NCBI RefSeq assembly: GCF_029633865.1
Contig: NC_079216.1
Location: 66,314,774 to 66,378,773 of the forward strand
DNA from: Lampris incognitus
Taxonomy: Eukaryota; Chordata; Actinopteri; Lampriformes; Lampridae
Length of the DNA: 64,000 nt
Direction: 5' to 3'
Shown: in pieces, positions 56,329-64,000 of the stretch
Layout: the number at the start of each line of letters is the position of its first letter
Position numbering within the stretch: the first letter of the stretch is position 1
Translations under genes and position numbers: made by a program
Notes under the pieces: model-generated
Database searches by the model: none
What the model was told of the DNA's origin: nothing
The model's input: the letters and a program-made list of their open reading frames with translations, nothing else

Positions 56329-56419
56329 TGAAAGAAATGCAAGTTAGGAATGTGAATTATGTGATATGTTCAGATTCAAGTTCGGCACTGGAATACTAGC
56401 CACATTAATCGTCAAAAAG

Positions 56420-56605
56420 ACACGCATGTTAGGGTTAACACTCCTGCCTGTGCCCCTGAGCAAGGCAATGGAGAGAAGGGCTGGAGTTGGTCCCCGGGCG
56501 CTGCAGCTGCCCACTGCTCCTATACGGTAGGATGGTTACATGCAGAGAACATTCGTTGTAAGAATACAATGACAAATAAAGTGGCTTTCTTCTTCTTCTT
56601 TTTTC
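56420..56605 (+). repeat. Interspersed repeat with CTTCTTCTT tail
   Basis: GCCCCTGAGCAAGGCAATG, GGGCGCTGCAGCTGCCCACT, CAATGACAAATAAAGTGGCT, then a CTTCTTCTTC tail. I recognise it as a frequent fish SINE-like 3' end. Confidence 0.55.
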
Positions 56606-56839
56606 TTAAATGAAAGCCGTATTAAACGGAATACGTGAAACGTTATTTAGAGTGGAACACACGTATTTCAGTTTAAGTTATGTGGGTGACAGCTCACAGA
56701 GGAATTAAGGTAAACCAGAATCCAAATCATGTTTGCTGGTCATGCAGGTTTGCACATACATGGAATTGGACTCGTTTCATGGCTCTCTCAGTGTACTTAA
56801 CATAGAGGAACACTACGTACATAAATGGACATCAATGTA

Positions 56840-57080
56840 AATGGACAGCACTTACATAGCGCTTTCCTAGTCTACCGACCACTCAAAGGGCTTTATAATG
56901 TGTACCTCACCTTCACCCATTCATACACCGATGGTGGAGGCCGTCATGCAAGGCAGTTAGGGGGTCGGTGTCTTGCTCAAGGACGCTTCGACACGTTCTC
57001 TGAAGGAGCCAGCCGGGGATCGAAATCAGCGACCTTCCAATTTACTAGATGACCTGTTCTACCTCCTGAGCCATGGCTTT
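56840..57080 (-). mobile_element. tRNA-related SINE, third family
   Basis: On the minus strand the head reads GCCATGGCTCAGGAGGTAGA (A-box-like TGGCTCAGGAGG), with a B-box-like GATTTCGATCCCC. The body ends in AAGCGCTATGTAAGTGC (plus strand GCACTTACATAGCGCTTTCC). Flanking 57081-57234 shows nothing coding. Confidence 0.65.
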
Positions 57081-57234
57081 TCTTCCAAAGGAAGCACAAA
57101 CAGGAAATGATCATGGAAATTCCACTGAGTACAACTGAAGCAAAAGACATATTAAAAAAAAAACATCACTAACAGTTGGAACAGTTGGCAAATTTTGCTT
57201 TCACAATGAACATTTCAGAAGGGCTTGACAATCC

Positions 57235-58779
57235 TTAGGTGAAGAAAATTTCTCGCACAAGCTGGAGGGCGTCCTCCTCACCATCCGTGGCTGGTGTCTG
57301 TGAGTGTCTCTCCGTTTCTTTGGCCTTCATTTCGACGACTGCTAGACTGCTTGGGTCCTCAGCTGGCCCTGCCCTCTGACCTTGAGTTTGCTGATGCCCA
57401 GGACGACTGGCGTACGGTACCGTTTCCAACCCAGCAACATCAGAGTCTGTCTCCGAGACATAGTCCCTCTCCTTAACGTCACAGTCCGAGGACTCCTCTA
57501 TAGTCTCTGTGAATGACTTTCTCTGTACCTTCTTTGTCTTGATGGGCCTCTCTCTGGTCCTCAATAAGCTCTTCCCCGTTACGCCTTTACCAACCTGTGT
57601 AGGATAATCATTCAGTTGAGAACTACTGCTGAAATGGAACAAGGCTTTGATATAATCTATGTGCTCAGCAGTGGCGGCTGGTGCTAAAAAGTTTTTTTTT
57701 GGGGGGGGGGCGCAATGTACCTTGGTGCAGCACACCTGACAGCTGCTTTAATGTCCACGCAGTCACAGAGCTGTTAAGAAGGACCACGTGGCCTATAGAT
57801 TTTACCAGGGTCGGTACACGGTGGATGATTGACAGTCGAGATGAGGCGTGGTGGCGGGTGTGAACATGATTGACAGCCACGAGAATTGTCCAATCACATT
57901 CGATCAAAAAACATTAAAACAATACCAATTCACTGCCAATAAAAGTGGGAGTGTCATGAAGAAATCTGAAGAAACCAATCAGACAGACACCTCAGGTCAC
58001 CTGCTCGCCACAAGTTTGAGGGCTTACATAAGGTATCATTTGGCCGGCGCCCCTCACCCAGGAAGTATATGTATTCAGACAGGAAGTATATGTATACAGA
58101 CAGGAAGTATATGTATTCAGACAGGAAGTATATGTATTCAGACAGAAACCAACCAAATACCATTTGAACCAGTATGTAATGCTGCTGACAGGCGCTCACA
58201 GACTGACAACACTTTTATGTCATCATTATTTGCATTATACAACTAAATCATATTCAACACGTTTAAGTAGATTTTCATCTCTTGATGTTTGAAGGGGGCG
58301 GCGCCCCAGCGCCCTCTACTGGCCAGCCGCCACTGCCACTTAAACAGTGTTAATGGTCTGCTGAGACGTGTGTTGCGTCACAGGGAATAGCGCTACCTGG
58401 TCGTCATTTGGGGAACTACCACCTCTGCGGGCATCGTTAGTAAGGTAAGCGACAGCTGCCTCCACCAGCTCCTTCTCGTCCATGCAGTAGAACACCGTTC
58501 TGAAGACACACAGTTGTCCCTGATTACAGTAGTCCCTGATTACAGTAGTCCCTGATTACAGTAGTCCCTGATTAGTCAGAACAACATATGACGTCACGTG
58601 TAACGGCAGACAGACAGCGGGCCTGTACCGGCTCGAGTTTGTGGCGGTATTGATTTTGCCAACCTTGCTGCTCTTCTTCTCCTCCCTCTGGTACTCGCTG
58701 CTACTTTCTCCGTCGTTGCCATCCAGGACGGCAACTCCCGCTGTTTCTCTGCCATTATTATCTCTTTATCCATAATCAA
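57235..58779 (-). CDS. cyren: Cell cycle regulator of non-homologous end joining (Cyren/MRI), 3 coding exons
   Basis: Small nuclear protein that binds Ku70/80 and modulates NHEJ; in mammals it restrains NHEJ at telomeres and breaks in S/G2. Exon 1 is 58779 to about 58598, exon 2 58499-58397, exon 3 57594-57235. The N-terminal Ku-binding motif is RELPSWM (mammals LPSWL). Exon 2 carries TVFYCMDEKELVEAAVAYL, matching the conserved TVYCMNE block. Exon 3 is acidic and Ser-rich and ends EDALQLVREIFFT, the XLF-like C-terminal Ku motif (mammals VREIFF). The total is about 206-214 aa depending on which of three in-frame ATGs starts (58779, 58773, 58755), against 157 in human. The exon 1 donor is the weak point: the strong GTACAG at about 58628 breaks the frame, whereas GTGACG at 58597 keeps it. 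A hAT-like element fills most of intron 2. Confidence 0.85.
57669..58335. mobile_element. hAT-like non-autonomous element in cyren intron 2
   Basis: Ends CAGTGGCGGCTGG and CCAGCCGCCACTG are exact inverted repeats. Length 667 bp. It includes GGGGGGGGGCGCAATG near one end and GGGGGCGGCGCCCCAGCGCC near the other, plus four copies of a 21-bp repeat. No matching 8-bp flanks were found. Confidence 0.65.
58059..58145 (+). repeat. Four tandem 21-bp repeats inside the hAT-like element
   Basis: CAGGAAGTATATGTATTCAGA repeated four times, with one unit ATACAGA. Confidence 0.9.
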
Positions 58780-58854
58780 TCAATCAATCAATAAGTTGCA
58801 TTTTATATAATAACTTTGTAATACTGTACGCTCCATCATAAACAGTACTTTCCT

Positions 58855-58990
58855 TCTTCCTCGTCTTTTTCTTCTTCTGCTGCTGCTTCTTCTTCCCCTC
58901 CTTTCGCCGCTTCACGGCGGTTGGCAGCCGATATTACGGCACGCTACCCCCACCCTGTGGTTTGGAGTATGAACTGGAGTCAGTTTCCCA
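58855..58990 (-). mobile_element. LINE 3' end with (GAA)n tail
   Basis: The tail GAAGAAGAAGCAGCAGCAG lies on the minus strand, preceded by GGCTGCCAACCGCCGTGAAG and CACAGGGTGGGGGTAGCGTG. Same end type as 6728-6846 and 7715-7800. Confidence 0.5.
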
Positions 58991-59194
58991 TTGAGGCGGG
59001 TGTGGGGGAAACGATCTCTATACCCTGTTTGAAAGCCCCGTCTTTTCCCAAGAGACCTAAATAAGTTATTATAGCTCGCTAACCTGCATTATCCGCTCTC
59101 CCACATTAATTTCTTTCACCCCATGTCTCTCGAGGTCTGTTCCGCTGAACACTGACATGCTATATCAACCTGCAAATGATGCTTTCCTCTTCGG

Positions 59195-60072
59195 TATTCC
59201 CTCCTACTGATCTCATCCCATCCTAGTGATCTCATCCCTCCTACTGATCTCATCCCTCCTACTGATCTCTCATCCCTCCTACTGATCTCATCCCATCCTA
59301 CTGATCTCATCCCTCCTACTGATCTCATCCCATCCTACTGATCTCATCCCATCCTACTGATCTCATCCCTCCTACTGATCTCATCCCATCCTACTGATCT
59401 CTCATCCCATCCTACTGATCTCATCCCTCCTACTGATCTCATCCCCATCCCATCCTACTGATCTCATCCCTCCTACTGATCTCATCCCATCCTACTGGTC
59501 TCATCCCATCCTACTGATCTCATCCCATCCTACTGATCTCATCCCTCCTACTGATCTCATCCCCATCCCATCCTACTGATCTCATCCCTCCTACTGATCT
59601 CATCCATCCTACTGATCTCATCCCTCTTACTGATCTCATCCATCCTATTGATCTCATCCATCCTATTGATCTCATCCCATCCTACTGATCTCATCCCTCC
59701 TACTGATCTCATCCCTCCTACTGATCTCATCCCATCCTACTGATCTCATCCATCCTACTTATCTCATCCCATCCTACTGATCTCATCCCATCCTACTGAT
59801 CTCATCCCTCCTACTGATCTCATCCATCCTATTGATCTCATCCCTCCTACTGATCTCATCCCATCCTACTGATCTCATCCCATCCAACTGATCTCATCCC
59901 ATCCTACTGATCTCATCCCTCCTACTGATCTCTTCCCATCCTTTTGATCTCATCCCTCCTACTGATCTCATCCCTCCTACTGATCTCATCCCATCCTACT
60001 GATCTCATCCCTACTACTGATCTCATCCCATCCTACTGATCTCATCCCATGCTACTGATCTCATCCCATCCA
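59195..60072 (+). repeat. 0.9 kb VNTR, 17-22 bp units
   Basis: The unit CCTACTGATCTCATCCC(AT) is repeated about 45 times, with CAT insertions and occasional ATCTCTCATC or CCCCATCCCAT variants. Confidence 0.93.
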
Positions 60073-60651
60073 CTTTCTGCTGTTGGCATGTTCTTCCCTT
60101 GAGATACATAATCTAGAGCTCGTGGTTTGATAAAGATGTGACGTCCAGCACGTTTATCTGAATATGTTGGTGAATACAAATTAACTAACATAACATTGCC
60201 ATATTCCAGTTCTACCTTCCTATTACTGCATATGTTTTAAAAGCCGAATTATTGGAAAACCGCATTCACTTCCGACCTTGGGGGAAAATGAACGGATCCA
60301 GGTGGAGTCTGGATCCACGGCACTTTCTGAGCATCAACAGGAGGTCGGCAGCCGGTCAAATATACAGCCTTGTTTTGATGGTTGTCAAGTTCTTATTAGG
60401 TCTCATAGAGATTTGGCCGGTAGGTGGCGGTAGAGGTCTGAGACATCTTCGCCCCCTCCCCAGCCTTGTATGGTAACACATCTTTTCACGAGGAAGTAAA
60501 AGGTTTCGATTGATATGAACTATGTGTGTGAATTAAGGTACTGAATTGAATTTACACTCTTTTCCAAAGAGTATTATGTCAGTCAGCCCCCCCCCCCACC
60601 ACACACACCAACATGCGCCACAATTAAGTGGTTTTTAAATTGTGATATCTT
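60073..60651. other. Spacer with no recognised gene
   Basis: A TAGGTGGCGGTAGAGG stretch near 60420-60435 resembles the LINE 3' ends seen elsewhere, but no tail follows. A C homopolymer lies at about 60587-60597. Confidence 0.35.
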
Positions 60652-60843
60652 CCTGCAGAAGGTCCTGGGTTCGAGCCCCGGGGTAGTCCAACCTTGGGGG
60701 TCGTCCCGGGTCGTCCTCTGTGTGGAGTCTGCATGTTCTCCTTGTGTCTGTGTGGGTTTCCTCCGGGGGCTCCGGTTTCCTCCCACAGTCCAAAGACATG
60801 TAGGTCAGGTGAATCGGCTGTACTGAATTGACCCTAGGTGTGA

Positions 60844-60880
<37 letters not shown>

Positions 60881-61016
60881 CCCTGTGTGATGGCCTGGCG
60901 GCCTGTCCAGGGTGTCTCCCCACCTGCCGTCCAATGACTGCTGGGATAGGCTCCAGCATCCCCATGACCCTGAGGGCAGGATGAGCGGTTCAGATAATGG
61001 ATGGATGGATGGATTT
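60652..61016 (+). mobile_element. SINE family 1, 5' truncated
   Basis: Starts at CTGCAGAAGGTCCTGGGTTC, with B box GGTTCGAGCCCCG. (GT)n at 60845-60878, then the 3' module and a GGATGGATGGATGGAT tail. Confidence 0.82.
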
Positions 61017-61269
61017 CGTGCTGCCACATGACCAATCAACCAACCCATGTATCACACATAGGAGCAACAACAGAGACTCAGGCCTGTCCCTAACAGCCAG
61101 TATGTACTGCCAGGTACACTGTCGAGAGGCTTTGTCTAGAACCCACTGCTGGGAGGAGCAGCTGTCCCCTATAAAGGGATCATCAGGACAGGAGATGTAT
61201 TTCAGGGCTCAGTTGGAGGTAGCGGACATGCCGGGAGTTTGGCTTGTTTATCCTACAGTGGATCGATCC

Positions 61270-61545
61270 CGCTCCTGCATCCAATCCCCAGATAGCAAAA
61301 TGGCTGTGGCCCCGGACCCGTCCCACATCCGACACTTCATCCGGCCCGCATACCGCGTGGAATGATGGCACTGGGGCGGTCCGCTCCTGTTTGCCAGATC
61401 TGGGCCAGAACCAAACCATAGCAATGTTGCATGTGCCACATATTTGCCAAAGGTGGCCATATTTGTTTTGTGATATGTGGGCCATATTCACCATGTACCA
61501 CACAGGCCACTTCAGGGTCACATCCAGACCACATGTTGCTGAGAG
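61270..61545 (-). mobile_element. Non-autonomous TIR element (CCCAGAYAGC family), truncated
   Basis: Reverse copy: CCCCAGATAGCAAAATGGCT at the left, then the reverse of the block CACATGCARCATTGCTATGG, stopping at CCACATGTTGCTGAGAG. Confidence 0.7.
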
Positions 61546-61636
61546 AGTACCCAAAACTGAGAGTACCCAAAACTGAGAGGACCCAAAACTGAGAGGACCC
61601 AAAACTGAGAGGACCCAAAACTGAGAGTACCCAAAA
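61544..61636 (+). repeat. Short tandem repeat, 17-18 bp units
   Basis: Five units of CTGAGAGKACCCAAAA at the truncated edge of the TIR element. Confidence 0.88.
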
Positions 61637-62734
61637 AAATAAAAGAAAAGAAAACAAATGGAAAGAGGAATAGGTAGAACTGGCAGAAACATAGAACAGC
61701 ACTTCAGCAGTAACTGACAGTGTTTTGGTCACTCACTGACTCTTAGGCTATGGCATTCTGACACATATTGTGCTGCAAGGTGTGACCTTTGACCCTCTGC
61801 TAAAATAAGTGGTCATTGTTCTTTCTCATCCAGCAGTAGAATATTTGGAATCTGGTTTTCAAATGTCTCCTGGTATTTTTCTCTTATGTTCTGGAAGGTC
61901 TCACAATTTAGCAGGAAGTGCATCTCTGTCTCCACCTCACCTGCCATACAGGGACCACATGTTCTTTGCTCTTTTGGTAGCCAAGAAGTGTTGTGTGTCT
62001 GCCCTTTTCATGGCCAGACTGTGGTCAGTGAGCCTGTACGTGGTCAGGATGTGTCTGTGCTGACTGTCTCTGATAGTGGACAGACAGTCAGCCAGTTTGT
62101 CTTCTCTTTTTAGGGCCCCATAACATTCTGATTTGTGTTGTCATTTGGGTTCTGTGTCCCAATGCTCCACATATGAGTTGTTGCATTGTGTGATGATGTG
62201 TTTTACTCTAGTCTGTGGTTGGTCAGCATCGCTAGTCTGAAACTCATCTGTGTCAGTGGTTACGGGGTCAGTTAGTTTCACAACCAGCTGACTGAGGGGG
62301 CTCTTTCCTAGCTCTTGGATCTGGACTGCTTTAAACTGCAGCGTGTGGTGGGGACTTGGTTTAAGGTGCATCCAGAATGTAAGTGATCTGTTTGGATATT
62401 TATCATCAATGGGGAACGGCCCGATTCTGCCCCGCATGCATCTGTTGCTGTTTTCCTTTGTACGTTGAGCAATCTTCGACAGAACTCTGCATGCAGGGCT
62501 TCTATTGGATGTTTGTCCCATCTAGTGTAGTCTTGCTGACTGAGTGGTCCCCAAACTTCACTTCCATATACTGCAATGGGCAGGGGGACACTGTCAAGGA
62601 TTTTGGACCAGATTTTAATTGGGACGTCTGTTTTATAGAATGTTCTTTTTATTGCATAGAAAGCTCTTCGGGCTTTCTCTTTAAGTGTATTCACTGCCAG
62701 ACCACAGCTTCCCGAGACACTGACCCTCTTCCCA

Positions 62735-62862
62735 CTTACCCTCACTCCCACTGACCCTCAGTCCCACTGACCCTCACTCCCACTGACCCTCAGTCCCACT
62801 GACCCTCAGTCCCACTGACCCTCACTCCCACTGACCCTCAGTCCCACTGACCCTCAGTCCCA
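62735..62862 (+). repeat. 16-bp tandem repeat inside LINE coding sequence
   Basis: About eight units of CCACTGACCCTCAGTC / CCACTGACCCTCACTC. The unit matches the LINE's own adjacent codons. Confidence 0.92.
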
Positions 62863-62889
62863 GGTCATCATAGTTTAACGTGTGCTCTT

Positions 62890-63098
62890 ACAGAGGTGTA
62901 AAAACCAGGTCCAGAAAGTAAATGTCCAAACGGTGTATTTGCTCCAACCATGTAACTAAACCAGCTGATGTCATTAGCTAGTTTTCCCTCCCTGGTAGCT
63001 GAGGAGTGGTGTTGACTAGAATCTGCTGGTGTAGTGCATGAGTGGAGCAAATACATGGTTTGGACTTTTACTTTCTGGACCTGGTTTTTACACCTCTG
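62890..63098. mobile_element. hAT-type MITE with about 58-bp inverted ends
   Basis: Left ACAGAGGTGTAAAAACCAGG and right CCTGGTTTTTACACCTCTG are inverted, extending inward through TCCAGAAAGTAAA and GCAAATAC. Flanks GTGCTCTT (62882-62889) and GTGCTCTA (63099-63106) form an 8-bp target duplication with one mismatch. Removing it rejoins the LINE frame (SALEH/TLNYDDLG). Confidence 0.82.
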
Positions 63099-63603
63099 GT
63101 GCTCTAGGGCGGAGTTACCTAGAGCAAATAGGTGTCTACTTTCCTGACACCTGGGCTTCTTCTGGAAGATCGTCATTTTTGTCTTTTTTCAGTTGACTGC
63201 CAGGGCCCGGTTCTGACAGTATTCCTCTAGCAGATCCAGATGCTGCTGTAGACCCTGTTCTGTGGGTGGCAGCAGCACCAGGTCCTCTGCACGGAGCAAG
63301 CATTTAACTTCTGTGTTGTTTAGGGTGCGGCCAGGAGCTGCAGATTGTTCCAGTAACACCGCTAACTCACTCATCTAGATATTGAACAGGGTTGGACTCA
63401 AACTGCAGCCCTGTCTCACCCCTCGCCCTTGAGCGAAGTATTTTTTTTTCTTTTGTCACCAAGTTTTACTCTGCACTTATTTTCCAAATATATAGATCTG
63501 ATTATGTCAAACACTTTACCCCCTACGCCACTTTGGATGATTTTATAGCGTAAGCCGTCGTGCCAGGTAGAATCAAGTGCTTTCTTAAAATCAGTGAAGC
63601 GTG

Positions 63604-63843
63604 TGTGGGAGTGCAGGAATGAGGACACGGAGAGATCGGGTCGAGTCCATTCTGTTTACTTGCCACAAGAAACAACACCGACACAGCACAGCCTCTCCTG
63701 GCAACCAGCTGACGGCTAGGCTGCAGAAAACATGGCTCCGCTTCCTGGAAAACTCTAAGCAGTGCCTATGCCAGCACTCGGAGCGTCCGCCCTAAAGGAG
63801 CAGCAGCCCCTGGTGAATCTACCCTCCATTGTGCATCACCACA
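63604..63843. mobile_element. 240-bp TG...CA insert with 4-bp target duplication (LTR-like)
   Basis: Starts TGTGGGAGTGCA and ends TGCATCACCACA (imperfect inverted ends). Flanks CGTG (63600-63603) and CATG (63844-63847). The surrounding LINE codons (IFAC/FTDFKK) show the uninterrupted target held CATG. It contains a B-box-like GGGTCGAGTCC but no convincing A box. There is no coding content. Confidence 0.65.
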
Positions 63844-64000
63844 CATGCAAATATTGTTCCTTTATTGTTTTGGTGAACATATTGATTAATTAGGGTGGGC
63901 AGGGTGTAGATGTGAAAGCCAGTCTGGCTCTTGCTCAAGACACTGTGTTGGGTAAGGAAGGCCTGTATTAACAATACAGCAGAAGACCTCCCCCAGGTTA

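Larger units (their letters stand above)
61800..64000 (-). pseudogene. Non-LTR retrotransposon (RT to C-terminus), decayed, runs past window end
   Basis: Minus-strand pieces in order: near 63950 a stretch reading SLPNTVS...LAFTSTPCPP, then TDFKKALDSTWHDGLRYKII (63590), the RT core with a mutated catalytic motif (CLLRAEDLVLLPPTEQG; RAED in place of YADD), FQKKPRCQESRHLFALGNSA, LKEKARRAFYAIKRTFYKT, LPIAVYGSEVWGPLSQQDYT, WDKHPIEALHAEFCRRLLNV, and the Cys motif RTCGPCMAGEVETEMHFLLN (61930). Many frameshifts. It is interrupted by a MITE (62890-63098), a tandem expansion (62735-62862) and an LTR-like insert (63604-63843). Confidence 0.8.

Overview
The window is nuclear DNA of a ray-finned (teleost-like) fish. 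The evidence is spliced genes with short GT-AG introns, vertebrate proteins (Pdp2, Terb1, Cyren and a Tmem140-like protein), and dense tRNA-derived SINEs, non-LTR retrotransposon remnants, MITEs and VNTRs of the kind common in percomorph genomes. No bacterial, organellar or CRISPR-like signal was seen.

Layout. (1) 1262-6524, minus strand: pdp2, the mitochondrial pyruvate dehydrogenase phosphatase catalytic subunit, rebuilt as 8 coding exons (534 aa). (2) 6.7-14.2 kb: repeat-rich spacer holding two I-clade-like LINE fragments and a decayed EnSpm/TNP2-like transposase locus with duplicated acidic exons. (3) 14992-40192, plus strand: terb1, a meiotic telomere-attachment protein, rebuilt as 22 coding exons (about 1,016 aa) with N-terminal ARM repeats and a C-terminal MYB domain. 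Its introns carry RTE-type and other LINEs, SINEs and a Tc1-like element. (4) 40.2-46 kb: repeats and a single-coding-exon gene on the minus strand for a probable N-myristoylated acidic proline-rich protein that I do not recognise. (5) 46-52.8 kb: VNTRs, including a 2.2 kb array of 33-bp units, plus a Penelope-like RT remnant and MITEs. (6) 52920-53483, plus strand: a four-TM gene, probably tmem140, followed by a 1.4 kb VNTR that ends just before a poly(A) signal. (7) 57235-58779, minus strand: cyren, an NHEJ regulator with N- and C-terminal Ku-binding motifs. (8) 59-64 kb: another VNTR and a decayed LINE that has been hit by two further insertions.

The genes are separate vertebrate loci, not an operon. 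pdp2 and terb1 are near each other in human (16q22), and TMEM140 and CYREN are neighbours in human (7q33). The two pairs meet here across the repeat-filled 40-53 kb interval.

The most unusual signal is a pair of short elements (5615-5764 and 13909-14032). Each begins TG and ends CA, is flanked by a 4-bp target duplication, and carries a tRNA-like sequence with an A box and a B box. Removing one of them rejoins a LINE reading frame exactly. A third TG...CA element with a 4-bp duplication (63604-63843) sits in another LINE. They do not behave like ordinary SINEs and may be solo LTRs of tRNA-bearing miniature retrotransposons.
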